DNA from: Phocoena phocoena
Taxonomy: Eukaryota > Chordata > Mammalia > Artiodactyla > Phocoenidae
Direction of reading: 5' to 3'
NCBI RefSeq assembly: GCF_963924675.1
Contig: NC_089239.1
Coordinates: forward strand, 2,903,001-2,967,000
DNA length: 64,000 bases
How positions within the stretch are numbered: position 1 is the first letter of the stretch; each line of letters begins with the position of its first letter. The notes beneath the pieces are model-generated. The model was not told the DNA's origin. It made no database searches and worked only from the letters and a program-made list of their open reading frames with translations. The position numbers and the translations under genes are program-made. Below, piece by piece: positions 12,068 through 23,609 of the stretch.

Positions 12068-12583
12068 AAAATATTTTTTTTGGCTGCACTGGGTCTCCGC
12101 TGTGGCATGTGGGCTTTCTCTAGTTGAGGCGAGCAGGGCCTACTCTTCGTTGTGGTCGCAGACTTCTCACTGCGGTGGCTTCTCCTGTTGCAGAGCACGG
12201 GCTCTAGGCGCATGGGCTTCAGTTGTTGTGGCACATGGGCTTAGTTGCTCTGTAGTATGTGGGATCTTCCCAGACCAAGGCTTGAACCCATGTCCCCTGA
12301 ATTGGCAAGGTGGATTCTTTTTTTTTTTTTTTTTTTTTTTTTTTGTGGTACGCAGGCCTCTCATTGTTGCGGCCTCTCCCTCTCCCGTTGCGGAGCACAG
12401 GCTCCGGACGCACAGGCCCAGCGGCCATGGCTCATGGGCCTAGCCACCCCACGGCATGTTGGATCCTCCCGGACCGGGGCACGAACCCGCATCCCCTGCA
12501 TCAGCAGGCGGACTCTCAACCACTGCGCCACCAGGGAAGCCCGGCAAGGTGGATTCTTAACCACTGCGCCACCAGGGAAGTCC
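12068..12583 (-). mobile_element. CHR-type SINE, long subtype, split by another SINE
   Basis: Antisense SINE whose head (GGTGGATTCTTAACCACTGC...CCAGGGAAGTCC) is separated from its body by the SINE at 12320-12542. Confidence 0.9.
12320..12542 (-). mobile_element. CHR SINE nested inside a CHR SINE
   Basis: A younger, CpG-rich CHR copy with a 26-nt poly-T tail at left. The 16-bp target-site duplication GGCAAGGTGGATTCTT is exact at 12304-12319 and 12543-12558 and consists of host SINE sequence. Confidence 0.96.
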
Positions 12584-12597
12584 TCCAAAATGTTTTT

Positions 12598-12815
12598 GTT
12601 TGTTTGTTTTTTTGGGTTTTTTTGCAGTACGCGGGCCTCTTACTGCCGTGGCCTCTCCCGTTGCGGAGCATAGGCTCCGGACGCGCAGGCTCAGCGGCCC
12701 TGGCTCACAGGCCCAGCCGCTCCGCGGCATGTGGGATCTTTCCAGACCGGGAAATGAACCCGCGTCCCCCGCATCGGCAGGCAGACTCTCAACCACTGCG
12801 CCACCAGGGAAGCCC
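12598..12815 (-). mobile_element. CHR SINE, third of the cluster
   Basis: CpG-rich copy with the exact 13-bp target-site duplication CCAAAATGTTTTT at 12585-12597 and 12816-12828. It inserted right next to the head of the outer SINE. Confidence 0.95.
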
Positions 12816-12847
12816 CCAAAATGTTTTTAATTAAAAAGAAATACATG

Positions 12848-13876
12848 TTCCGGGAGTCAGCCTGGAGGGCACAGAACACCATGCGCCCACTTGGCCGCGC
12901 CATCCGGGTGGGGATGTGCACGGCCCTGGTCCCCCAGCCAGCCTGCCCGGGACTGGGGCACAGCCCAGTGGCTCCCCGCCCGCTCCTCTCTCCTCACGCA
13001 GCCCCTCCGTACGATCCCTGGCGTGAGGCGTCCGAGCTGAGGCGCTGAGAGAAAAGGGAAATTGCAAAGCTCATCTACAACCAGATCGACAGCATATTTT
13101 TTTTAGGACTCAAGAATCAACATTGGGCTATTTCCTAAGATTAAACCATGAAAGCCCACTTGGAGGCTGCACAGCCATCTGCACACTTGAACCTGAAAAA
13201 TGGACTTTTTTCATCGGGGAGATCTCCTTCTTCAGCTAAATCATCAGAAGTGGTGAGAAGAAAAGATCCCTACCCAACCAAACTCCTCCAGACAAATTAA
13301 ATCAGTCCAGCGAGGAATGGAGCTGTACAGATCATTGGCCAGATCACCATCTTCTGCTTGCACCGCCACTGAGCCATCCCTCTAGGACTGCCACCTACAT
13401 GCAGGTAGCACCCAGTGCAATGCATCCAGCTAAGGCAGGGAATGGGAGCTGAAATCCTACCCCATTCACCAAGCCGAGTTTATTGGTGCATGGCCGTGTC
13501 TGCCCAGACGATGTGGCTCCTTTTTCAAATTTTCGCCAACGCACCCTGTATGGGCTAGTGGCATGTCTGACCACCCCACTCCCATATCCTAGTCCTACCC
13601 GTAATTCTATTCCTTACCTCAGATGGATTCAAGATTTTCATGAACAAAATAGGTTTCTTCCAAAAGATGAAATATTTGACCCAAATTGAAATTAATTTCA
13701 TAGGTAAAGCTCAAAATATTACCATAGATGTGAATTATGTATGTATTTATGTATACATGTATATACAGTTATGTAGATACATATGTCTGTCTATGTATCA
13801 GAAGTTAGCACAACTTAAATTTGGTAAATGTTTAAAATAAAACTATTTTGAGTATTCAAAAAAAAAAAAAGAAAAG
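12848..13876 (+). pseudogene. Processed pseudogene of an unidentified mRNA
   Basis: An intronless 1.03-kb block with mRNA hallmarks: a GC/CpG-rich 5' part, a mid part with short coding-like stretches (for example MKAHLEAAQPSAHLNLKNGL from 13148), an AT-rich 3' UTR-like part, AATAAA at 13836-13841 and a poly(A) run at 13859-13875. It is flanked by the exact 13-bp target-site duplication AAAGAAATACATG (12835-12847 and 13877-13889). Frames are broken by stops, for example after LLQTN near 13300. I do not recognise the parent gene. The structure points to L1-mediated retroposition of a spliced transcript into FNTA intron 2, antisense to FNTA. Confidence 0.85.
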
Positions 13877-14117
13877 AAAGAAATACATGCTCTTTGTAAA
13901 CACTGCAAACAATATAAAAGTACATGAAGTCTCCCATATCCAGTGCTACTCCCAGTGCACTGGATCTGTATCACTGGTAATGGCTGTTACCAGTTGATAT
14001 GTCTCTCCAGACATTTTTCTAAGCAAATAAATGTAATCTTGCTCTTGTTTTTTAATGAAGTTGGCATAACACTTTCATTCTGCTTTTCATTTTGGCATTT
14101 CCCCCTCAGTGATATGT

Positions 14118-14882
14118 TCTTCCATGCCTATGTATACACATCTACATCATTCTTGTTTCACTTTTCCATACAGTGGGCCTGGCATAATTTACATGTCAAT
14201 GCTATTTTTTTGCAGAACAGATTCCTACAAGTGGGACTAGGATACTCAGTCTTAGGGCTATATGACCCTATATAATTTAGGGTCATAAATAAATTTGGGA
14301 TTATATAAATAGAATTTTATATTCATTAGATTTTTTTGATATTAACAGTCTGTTAATTAAAAATTACAAACTTAAAACACTGTCATACTCAAAGTGTCTA
14401 AAACTTATGTGCCTTTTTTTCACTCAACACTGTTTCTGCAATATGTCCCTATTATAACAGATCTAGATCCTCTTATTGGTTATGTAGCACACAGCTGTAT
14501 GACAACGATACATTTATCTATTCTCCAAAACACAAATATACAGCTGGTTTCCAATATTTTGTTCTTCCAAAAAATGCTGTGAATTGTAATAGCTATCACA
14601 CACAGTGCTTCCTATGAGTCAGCCACTGTTCTCTTATTTCATGTGTATACCTCACTCACTCTATAAAGTAGTTACTACTATCGTCCTCATTTTACACAGA
14701 AGAAGACAGAGATAATGAGAGGTTAAATAACTTGTCCAAGGTTACAGAGTCAGTAAAGTGGTGCAGTTAGAATCTGCACTACGTGGTCTGGCTCTGAAGT
14801 CTGTGCTCTCAGCCTCCTAGTACATGTCTTCTGATGCCATAAGCCAGAGTGAACCCAGAATGTATCATGCGAAGCAGCATTT
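14118..14882 (+). repeat. Copy A of a rearranged local duplication
   Basis: The segment 14263-14882 is repeated in direct orientation at 40212-40832, and the adjacent segment 14118-14262 is repeated in inverted orientation at 40062-40211. Divergence by eye is roughly one base in ten to twenty. It carries old L1-like sequence and a MIR, so it is a duplicated genomic segment rather than one repeat family. Confidence 0.88.
14590..14825 (+). mobile_element. MIR SINE relic (copy A)
   Basis: Carries the MIR core (ATAACTTGTCCAAGGTTACA then GAGTCAGTAAAGTGGTGCAG) and the TCCTCATTTTACACAGA phrase. The matching copy is at 40560-40785. Confidence 0.85.
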
Positions 14883-14889
14883 CAAGGTT

Positions 14890-16290
14890 GTAAGATATGA
14901 GCATTTTCTAGTTTTACTAAATATACACGCAATAGTGCTTTCTAAAATGGCTAAACATATGAAAACTACCACCTGAAAAGCATGGATCTGTTCATATGTC
15001 TCAATATCTGATATCATAAAACAGTTTAAAATTATCTTTCATTCCTAATGATAATGGATTGTCCCCCTATTTAATGGCTAACGAAATTTTTTCTTCTATG
15101 AACAAGTTCATACCCTTTGTCTATTTTTTGATTAGTTTCCCTGTTTCTTTAACCTTTCGTAGGAATTCCTTATAAGGTTCTGAATATCGATCCTCTGTTT
15201 ATACATCTTCTCTTACACTGCTGTTTGCTTTTTAACTTATTCACGGTGTCTTCTGTTGCACAAATTTAAAATTGTGATATAATCATTTATCAATTTTTGA
15301 TCAATGGGTCATTATTTCTCTCTTTTCCTTTGTGGTTTGTAATAATGATATATATATATATATATATATTTATTTGTTTGTTTGTTTGTTTTTGCGGTAC
15401 GCGGGCCTCTCAGTGTTGCAGCCTCTCGTGTTGCGGAGCACAGGCTCTGGATGCGCAGGCTCAGCAGCCACGGCTCACAGGCCCAGCCGCTCCGCGGCAT
15501 GTGGGATCTTCCCGGACCGGGGCAAGAACCCGTGTCCCCTGCATCGGCAGGCAGACTCCCAACCACTGCACCACCAGGGAAGCCCCTAATGATATATTTA
15601 AGAATTAAAAATGTTGATTTTTTTTTTTTTTACCCTGAAAAAAAAGGTTTTATTATTTTTAACTGAAAGAGAAATGAATGACTGTGTCAGTTTTCGAAAG
15701 GTACCTTATGAATCTGGAAAAGTTGTGGTTTTCATTTCTCAGATCACTAGTGAGGTTAACATCTCTTCATAGATATTTCTATTTCTTCTAGTGAATTATC
15801 TCTTCACATATAATATCTCTCACCAGTTTGGAAGTTTTTCAGGTTCATGCAGTTATACCTTCTGATCTTTTCCTCAATCAATTCGGAGTTTTACATCTTG
15901 CCTAATAATTCCTTCTTTACCCTAAGAATGAAAGATTATTCTATTTGCTTTAGTATGTTTACAGTTTTGCTTTAGGACTTTAATTCATCTGTAATTTATT
16001 TTCATGTAAGATATGAGATAGGGATACAATTCTGTTTATATTCAAATCCACAGACAACTGTTACAAAACCATTACTTGACTGATCCATCTTTTTCATACA
16101 GATATGAAATGTCCTTTTTATCAAATATTGAGGTCCCACCTATACTGATGACCTATTTTTAGTTTCTTTATTAATCTATTTATTTCTGCACCAGTTCTAC
16201 ATGTTAATTAAGTTTAGTAGTACACTTTCATATTTGATAAGGCAAACCCTCACACCATTATTCTTTCTTTACATTCTTGACATTATCTCA
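14890..16290 (-). mobile_element. Old L1 fragment, antisense
   Basis: Decayed minus-strand L1 ORF2 and 3' sequence (ACAAGTTCATACCCTTTGTC; the TGTAATTTATTTTCATGTAA phrase; a degenerate inter-domain region). Interrupted by the CHR SINE at 15354-15586. 16300-16900 is AT-rich intron with no element I can name. Confidence 0.6.
15354..15586 (-). mobile_element. CHR SINE
   Basis: CpG-rich antisense copy. Its tail grades into a (TA)n/(TTTG)n tract at left. The target-site duplication TAATGATATAT is at 15343-15353 and 15587-15597. Confidence 0.93.
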
Positions 16291-16914
16291 TAATCAGAAA
16301 AAATAATAATCGCTTTTTGTAAAAGAGGAATGATCTTGGATAACAGAGCCTTAACTGAAAGAAATATATACATAAAACTACAAAACTTGCATTCCATTTT
16401 GTTTACCCTTTCCTAGAAGAACAACTAACAATTAACATTTGCATGGCCTTCAATTTACAAAGCATTTCACATTCATTATGAAAGAACACTTTGTCAAAGA
16501 AAATAATCCACTCACTATCAGTAATATATTCCAGCTGAGCCTAACATTTCACAGCTAAAATATATTTCAAAATGCTCATGTTTCAACAACCAAAGTTTAT
16601 TCTAAATAAAACAGTAAATCATTTCTGTTGTATCTCATGTGCAGATTAAACACTAAATGAAAAGCACAATCACACAGTGGTTACTATGTATTATAATGTA
16701 ACATTCATTATTCAAACTTAAAATATGTCCACTCTTTGGACAAAATAAAACTTTTAATCATGAAAATAAATTACAAAACCCCACAAGATTAGCTTAAGTC
16801 ATTTAGATCTTTATTAGACAAAAATCTGTCATCTATCTAGTCACATAGTTGTGAATTTCAACTTTGCTACTAAGTTTGACTTACAGACCTTTCCCTAATA
16901 AAAAATAAACTTAC

Positions 16915-17000
16915 ATTTTTCACTATAAATGATCTGGACCACTGGATTGGGGCCATCATTCTGCGGCACTGGATCTATATCAGCCCATTCTGCTCTGTCC
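16915..17000 (-). CDS. FNTA: FNTA exon 2
   Basis: This 86-nt minus-strand exon reads [20 protein letters not shown] then VQIIYSEK, a near-invariant stretch of mammalian FNTA just before the prenyltransferase alpha repeats. The acceptor is a CAG directly right of 17000, and the donor GTAAGT lies at 16909-16914. One base completes the Arg codon from exon 1 and one base (T) starts the Phe codon finished by exon 3, so both junctions are in phase. It is separated from exon 1 by a 2-kb intron and from exon 3 by an 8-kb intron that holds a SINE cluster and a processed pseudogene. Confidence 0.95.
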
Positions 17001-17479
17001 CTGAAAATACATATATTTTTCAGTGATTATATTCAAGCGTGTAAGGAAAAGAAGAAATCTGATGTTTTTTTAAAAAGGCAACAATTACACTTTAACTTAC
17101 AAATAATGTAACCATGGTTGGATTCTTCAAGACCAAGTGTTGCCACTTTGTTTTACATATTAAACTTTTAAGTAAAAGAAAAATAAAATGAATAATTTTC
17201 CAATTAAAGTTAATAAGTCAATAGTTTTCAAATTTAAAGTTTTTACATAAATGCAAAAGCAGGTTTTTGTAGCAAGTACACAATAGTTTTAAATTAGAAA
17301 TCAATCTAATTCACTGGTCTAATAAGGCTCTTTGGAATCAGTCAACAGTTTAAAAAAATTTGAATAACAATTTTTTATTTGAATACTCTGAATAACTAGA
17401 AAGTGATATTTAAAAGTAAAAGTAATCACTATCATTTTTGTACACTGAGAGGTGGTCCAGGTGGTCAGTAGAGTCTGGA

Positions 17480-17655
17480 ATCTGTGGAACACTGGCTCTA
17501 CCACTTAACTAGCTGTGTGACCCTGAGGAAGTTACTTAACCTCTCTGGGCCTCAATTTCTTCATTTATAAAATGGAGATGATACTATTACCAACTAACCT
17601 TAGAAGGCTACTTGGAGGTTTAAGTGAGATAATAAATTAAGCTCTTAAAATATGC
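17480..17655 (+). mobile_element. MIR SINE
   Basis: Well preserved MIR core: GGCTCTACCACTTAACTAGC, then TGTGTGACCCTGAGGAAGTT, then ACTTAACCTCTCTGGGCCTC. Lies in FNTA intron 1. Confidence 0.9.
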
Positions 17656-17659
17656 ATAA

Positions 17660-17880
17660 TAGTAAGCATATAATACACAGTATTATACTATATATACACT
17701 ATTATACTATATATACCCTAACACACACAGTTAGCATATACAATATTATACAGGAAATACACGAAATGTACTATATAGTGTTACTGTATGCTTAAATATA
17801 TATGCTATATGTTATAAATGTAGCATATAATAAATGCATACAGTAAGTATTCAATGAATACTACTTCTCATTATCAATGC
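17660..17880. repeat. AT-rich, partly palindromic low-complexity tract
   Basis: Imperfect TATATA-rich sequence with a repeated TATTATACTATATATAC unit (17681 and 17700). 17881-18690 is intronic with no gene or repeat that I can name. Confidence 0.7.
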
Positions 17881-18699
17881 TAAAATAAATTACAGTGGCA
17901 ACACTGGGTGCCTATAGACACTGCTGTGTAAACTGATCAGTGTGACCAAATTTTCGTTAACCACTCTTTTACTTACATTCTTTTCCTATTACCCATTTTT
18001 CAGTTCTCTGTACTCATCAGCTATTGACAGCAAAAATTCTGTGGTATCTAGACAAATCCTAAAATTGTGCCCATTATACAAGGAGAAATCCAGGGGAAAC
18101 AATTACCCGAGGTGTGAGACCTATATGGGGAGTGGCATGAGAATGGTACCGCTGTCCTTTAGGCACAGGGATATAGGACACAGTCAAGGGAAGAACCCGA
18201 GTATTTCACAGTTCAGAGAGGAGGTCTGAGGGCTATGGGGCCACCTCAACCAACTGAAATCACTAACATTGTAAACTCCAAGAACGAAATCAGCATAGTG
18301 GCTTTCACTCAATTCATAAACAACCTACGCAAATCAGTCATCTAATGGGTTTACCTAGAACTACAGAAGAAAAAATAAGACATGAGAAAAGTAAGGACTT
18401 CTCAGTCGTCTCTGCAGGTTCAAAATGCAGCTGGGGAACCAGCATGACCAATAGAAAGCAAAGAACTAACGGGGACGGGACTGGGTGGTGGCAAAGATGA
18501 GGAGGAAAGGTGAGAAAGTTACAGCAGTACCCGACACTGCACATGGCTTGCACTAAGCACGAGGCGACGAGAGGATGCGTAACGGAGTTGAATTCTCATA
18601 GTCTCATCCTTACAGCCTAACTCGGTGCCTGGCTGACGCTGGGCGCTAGAAACACTGAAAGAAAACGCTGAATGAAAACGTCCCGGTCCCTAAAGATCT

Positions 18700-19450
18700 T
18701 ACGCTAGCTCTCTCCGTTTCCGCAGAACAAACCACGGGAAGCCCCGTTTCTAAAGCGAGCCAATCTGGACCTTCTTTGCGGTCCGACTGCACCCAAGCCC
18801 TTTGGCATTCGGACTACAGCAGGCCAGCGCTGTGGGTTCCGAAACCTCCACCGCCCAGAACGGTGACAGCGCGGGCCCCACCCCGCCGCTCCCGGCCGCC
18901 GGACGGCGAGGACGCGCTAGGTTCTGCCGCAGCCGCGCCCCGTGCAGCGCCGCGCGCGGGGGAGGGCCTCCCGCGCCGCGACCATGCCGTGGGCGTTACC
19001 TGTACAGGACATAGGTGGGCGAGTCCAGGCTCAGGAACCCGTCGTCCATAGGGGACGCCGCCGCCTCTTCTTGCTGCAGCTGGGGCGGCGGGGGATGCGG
19101 CTGGGGCGGCGGCGGCTCCGGCTGACCTGGCTCCCCGCCCTGCGCAGCCTCCCCGACGCCGTCGGCGGCCGCCATCTCTCCTCGGCTCCAAGCGGAGGAG
19201 GTGCCGGAGGCCCCGCCCCTGCCCCGCCCCTCTCACGGCTCCTTCCGGTTTTTCCGCTCCTACCATAGAGACGCGGGCCGGAGTGCCCAGCGCCCGCGCC
19301 CGCACACTGGCCTGGACGTCCCTATTGGGCGCGGTTCCGCGCTTCGGGCTGCATCACGCTACCTGGGGCCCCAGGTTTCTCACTCGTCCTGTCCGCAGGC
19401 CTGTCCGAACGCTTGTAGCTGGTGCTTCGGAACGTACTAGTGTTGTTAGT
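18700..19450 (-). promoter_or_regulatory. FNTA: FNTA promoter CpG island and 5' UTR
   Basis: This block is very rich in CpG and GC compared with the AT-rich flanks and covers exon 1, the start of intron 1 and the upstream region. GC boxes (CCCCGCCC-type) lie at about 19213-19232, just upstream of the ATG on the minus strand. No TATA box is evident, as expected for a housekeeping CpG-island promoter. The transcription start is inferred to lie within roughly 19190-19300. Confidence 0.8.
19000..19175 (-). CDS. FNTA: FNTA exon 1, coding part (protein farnesyl/geranylgeranyltransferase alpha subunit, N-terminus)
   Basis: FNTA is the shared alpha subunit of cytosolic protein farnesyltransferase (with FNTB) and geranylgeranyltransferase I (with PGGT1B), which prenylate CaaX proteins such as Ras and Rho. 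The minus-strand ATG is at 19173-19175 inside a CpG island. The 58 complete codons read [14 protein letters not shown], then a proline/glutamine-rich stretch ([14 protein letters not shown]), then [18 protein letters not shown]. The exon ends in AG followed by the donor GTAACG (18994-18999); the split AG|G codon gives Arg with exon 2, so phases agree. The N-terminal Pro-rich tail is the divergent part of this family; compared with the human protein as I remember it, an Ala/Glu stretch just before SPMDD looks about a dozen residues shorter here. The family assignment is secure because exons 2 and 3 continue the same protein. Confidence 0.95.
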
Positions 19451-19774
19451 TGTTAGTGTCGGCGGGAGAAGCTTGGGAGCCCTGGATAAGCAGCTGGCGC
19501 CCGCGCTCCGCGTTAGCCATCCAAGGGCATTTACGCTCCTTGCACACATTTTTTTTTTTTTTTTCTTTTGGATGCTGAGTTTATACCGCAGAATTTCAGT
19601 AATCCAGGATTTTAGTCTTTTGAAATTAAAGTTCTAATTATGCAAGGAATATGGGTATACATTATAGGAAAGGTAAACGTTTAACACTGACTACCTAGTA
19701 TATACCGGGCTTGCTCATGGCACAAAATAAACTCTGCAGTCACGGGCTTTGCATTCTAGGGGAGGATAGCAGAA

Positions 19775-20300
19775 TACGCCCCAAAATATGTATGTAGGAG
19801 TACAGGACATGCCACTCCACAGATGCTGCTTTGGTTATTTTGAGCTGTTGGCACTTGAAAAACAGTAAATGTGGGGAGAAGCTTTCTCAGAACTCCCTTA
19901 CATTTCTAAAGACAGACCCTCCAAAAGGAGCTCAATTGCCGTTAAGTCCCCTCCCTGGGAGTTTCCAGAGTGGAAGTGGACGCCACACCCTGACAAGTTT
20001 TGTCAAATTGTCACATCTCCAACCTGTTCTTCTAAGGGCCCGTTCATCTTTCCTAAAAACCTTTTACTCTCCCCCAAGAGGCCTTCATCTCCCATCCCCT
20101 TTCCTTATTAAGGTGGTATTTAAGCCTGAGTTCTAAGCCATCTCAGGGAGTTGCTAATTTTTCTCTGGGTATCTAGGTATTTTTCTATTTTCTCTAAGGT
20201 ATACATGTTAATAAACCTCTTTTTGTTTTTCTCTTGTTAATCTGTCTTTTATTACTGGGGTTTCAACCAAGAACTCAGAAGGGTGGAAGGAAAATTATTT
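19775..20300 (+). mobile_element. Probable solo LTR of an old endogenous retrovirus (ERV1-like)
   Basis: Has LTR-like order: an upstream CCAAAAGGAGCTCAATTGCC region, a TATTTAAGCC TATA-like box (about 20115), AATAAA (about 20211), then a CTTGTTAATCTGTC and GAACTCAGAAGGGTGGA U5-like tail. Noncoding. It lies about 600 bp upstream of the FNTA start region, in the opposite orientation. The family is uncertain. Confidence 0.55.
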
Positions 20301-20518
20301 TTCACCTTCAGCAGTAGATTTTCAGGAAGGCTTTTCAGGGGCTGTTTGAGCAGAGACCTGTGAGAGGAAAAAGCATACCAGTCAGAGAACAGGAAGTGCG
20401 TGCTTGGTGCGATCTTGGTTCGGCAAGGATGCCAGCAGGGCTGAAGGCCTGTGAGTGAGGGGAAGGAACTGGTGGGTGATAAGATTGAAGAAGCAGCCAA
20501 AGATCATGATAAGGATTT

Positions 20519-21258
20519 GGATTTTTATTATTATTTTTATTGTGGTAAAATAGTCATAACATGAAACTTATCTTTTTAATCATTTTTAAGTATATAGTTT
20601 GGTGATGTTAAGTACATTCACATTGACGTGCAGCTATGGCCACCATCCAACTCCAGAACTTTATCATCTTCCCAACTGAAACTCTGTCCACATCAAACAC
20701 TCCCCATTCCCCACCCAATCCCGCCCCGGCCCCTTGTAACCACTATTCTACATTCTGTCTCTGTGAGTGTGACTATTCTAGGTCCTCATGGAAGTAGAAT
20801 CATACAGTATTTGTCCTTTGGTGTCTGGCTTATTTCAGTTTGCGTAATGTCCTCCAGGTTCATCCACGTTGTAACACGTGTCAGAATTTCCTTTTTAAAG
20901 GCTGAATAATATTCCATTGTATGTATGGGCCACATTTTGTTTATCCAATCACTTGATAATGAACATTTGGGTTGCTTTCACCTTTTGGCTGTTGAGAATA
21001 ATGAAATACCTGTTAGAGACCCCGCTTTCACTTTTGGGTATTTACCCAGTGTGGGATTGCTTGACATACGGTAATTCTATGTTTAGGTTTTTGGGAACTG
21101 TTTTCCACAGCATCTGTGCAAGGGTTCCAGTTTCTTCCCATACTCACCGATGCTTGTTTCCTGGTTTTGTTTTGATAACCATCTGAATGAATGTGAACTG
21201 GTATCTTCACTTTGCATTTCCCTAATGATTAGTGATGTTGAGCATCTTTTAATGTGCT
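20519..21258 (-). mobile_element. L1MB-type 3' fragment, antisense
   Basis: Typical antisense L1M sequence: TAATATTCCATTGTATGTAT, CTTCCCATACTCACC. It appears inserted into an older repeat whose halves are 20303-20518 and 21262-21440 (GGATTTGGATTTT left, GGGATTTGATTTT right). That host repeat has phrases of a common mammalian repeat that I cannot name. Confidence 0.75.
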
Positions 21259-21901
21259 AATTAACATTTGTGGGATTTGATTTTAAGTGGAAATTAGTGG
21301 AAGGTTTTGAGTAAAGGAGGGACATGTGATTTACATTCTTAAAGGATTATTTTGGCTACCATGTGTGAAATACACAAAGTAGAAAGGCAAGAATGGAAAC
21401 AGATGAGTGTAAAGCTATTGTAGCAGTCCGGGCAAAAGGTCAAAGTGTTTAAATTATGCTTCACAATTCACTGATCGATCATAAAGTCATTTTAGTGGGT
21501 CCTATGGTGGACAAGGTGACCCACCAGTCCTCCTCCAAGGAGGAACTTGCTGCCCAGCTTTGGGGAGTGCAGTCAGCAGCCAGCCTCCTGCGTGGCCTGA
21601 GGACAGCCCACAATGGACTGCTAAGAGACAGAGGGCCTCTTAGGTATGAGGGCCCAGCCATCGCAGCCTGACGGGGACCACTGACAGGTGCCACACGGCT
21701 TTCACCTGGGAGGCTGAGACCTCACAGGCCTTGCAGTTTGACCACACGGGTGTTGGTCCCAAGTTCCATCTTAGTATCTGATTCCACGACCAGCATTTTT
21801 TGGAGTGTTTAATGAGTATTTCAAAAACTGAAATACAGTGGAATAGAAAATAGTGCACAGTGCATTTAGAAGAAGAAAGTAATTTTTGGTGAAGTTTTTT
21901 T

Positions 21902-22108
21902 TTTTTTTTTTTTTTTGCAGTACGCGGGCCTCTCATTGTTGTGGCCTCTCCCGTTGTGGAGCACAGGCTCCGGACATGCAGGCTCAGCGGCCACGGCTCA
22001 CGGGCCCAGCTGCTCTGCGGCATGTGGGATCTTCCCGGACTGGGGCATGAACCCATGTCCCCTGCATCGGCAGGCAGACTCTCAACCACTGCGCCACCAG
22101 GGAAACCC
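21902..22108 (-). mobile_element. CHR SINE
   Basis: Antisense copy with a poly-T tail. The target-site duplication TGGTGAAGTTTTTTT is at 21887-21901 and 22109-22123. The flank 21440-21886 is noncoding and I name nothing in it. Confidence 0.95.
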
Positions 22109-22653
22109 TGGTGAAGTTTTTTTAAACTTATATATGTTCAGGTGTAATGGGTCATGTTGTAAAATGTATTTCTTACCGTGGGTCGTGGTCAACAATTTTA
22201 GAAAACAATGGACTGTATCAGTTCAGTTGGAGGTGATGAACAGTGTATGGATTCTGGATGTTCTTTGAAGGTTAATCTGATAGGATTTGCTGACAGCTTA
22301 ACTGGATGGAGGATGCAAGACCCAAAAATAGTTAAGAATGACTCTAAGGTGACAGTTCCTTTTGATCAGAGTAGACAAAACTCCCTTTGACCATCCAATC
22401 CTGATTTAGTTCAGTTGTTCACTGTGTTCTTTCCCTATGGATTTACATCCATGCATATATTTCTGGTGGCTTTAAAAGAAAGAAAAAAACAGAGTCATAT
22501 TTATTTGGCAAATTTTAGTATTGAATGGATATAGATCTTTCTGGGCTACAATATAGCTTCTCTGTCCTTCCTGATCCTTTGATATGTATCTCTCCAAACC
22601 GCAATAACCTAATAACTCCTCCAAACTCTAATAAATCACAGAACATATTCTTT

Positions 22654-22998
22654 TTTAAAAAATAAATTTACTTATTTATTTCTGGCTGCTTTGGGACTTT
22701 GTTGCTGTGCACGGGCTTTCTCTAGCTGCGGTGATCAGGGGCTACCCTTTGTTGTAGTGCGCGGGCTTCTCATTGCGGTGGCTTGTTAGGGAACACGGGC
22801 TCTAGGCACACGGGCTTCAGTATTTGTGGCACGTGGGCTCAGTAGTTGTGGCTTGCGGGCTCTAGCGTGCAGGCTCAGAAGTTGTGGCGCACAGGCTTGT
22901 TTGCTCTGTGGCACGTGGGACCTCCTGGACCAGGGCTCGAACCCATGTCCCTTGCATTGGCAGGCGGATTCTTAACCACTGCGCCACCAGGGAAGTCC
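22654..22998 (-). mobile_element. CHR-type SINE (long subtype)
   Basis: Antisense, with a (TTTA)n tail and the GCTGCGGTGATCAGGGGCTA body. The target-site duplication CAGAACATATTCTTT is at 22639-22653 and 22999-23013. 22130-22640 holds no element I can name. Confidence 0.95.
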
Positions 22999-23609
22999 CA
23001 GAACATATTCTTTAAAGTTGTCAGTTATAGGAAAGGAAAATCAATGACTGCTGCCACTATTTCAAGATAGGTACCCTACACTCCATTAGCTCTCCCATCA
23101 AACCAGTGCAAATAAGAATACAATCTGAGTTAAAAAAAGACTGGCTGATCCTCTTTCAAAACAGCTGGATACCTGTCAGCACATGGATGTTCTAAACCTG
23201 TCATTGTCTTCTAGATCCTTGCGATGTGCTCTGAATTGTGCACCAACACTCCTGCCTTCTTACCAATCCCTGAGGATATCAGAAGCAGTCTACAGATGCT
23301 TGGTGAAAATACGATCAGAAAAATGAAAGCCAGAGAAGGGAAACTGTAAGACACGGTAGAAGAAAGTCATCACCCCAGAGGAGGGACAGATGGGATCTGG
23401 ACGAATATCCATAAGGACACACAAATGCTGTCTCATTTGAGACCAAAAAAACCCTATGGAGAAGCAGGGCAATTGTTGATTCTCCACTTTACAAGTGAGA
23501 ACCTGAGCCAGGCCTGACGCACTTGTTACAGAACATGGAGAAGGGTGACAGGAAATGGACACTCATGAAACCCATGCCTGTCTCCCCAGTTTCAAAGGGT
23601 GCCTTCCTC

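Noticed and set aside
12068..12815. Repeated units with spacing that could suggest a CRISPR-like array
   Set aside because: Units are whole SINEs of 200-500 bp with target-site duplications in a vertebrate genome.
12018..12834. Several overlapping 60-170-codon frames on both strands
   Set aside because: They arise from CHR SINE sequence and poly-T/poly-A tails. The same peptides (for example GPAAPRHVGSSRTG) recur at every SINE in the window.
18776..19305. Plus-strand and long minus-strand frames over the FNTA first exon
   Set aside because: CpG-island composition effect. The real coding frame is FNTA exon 1 with correct splice phase.
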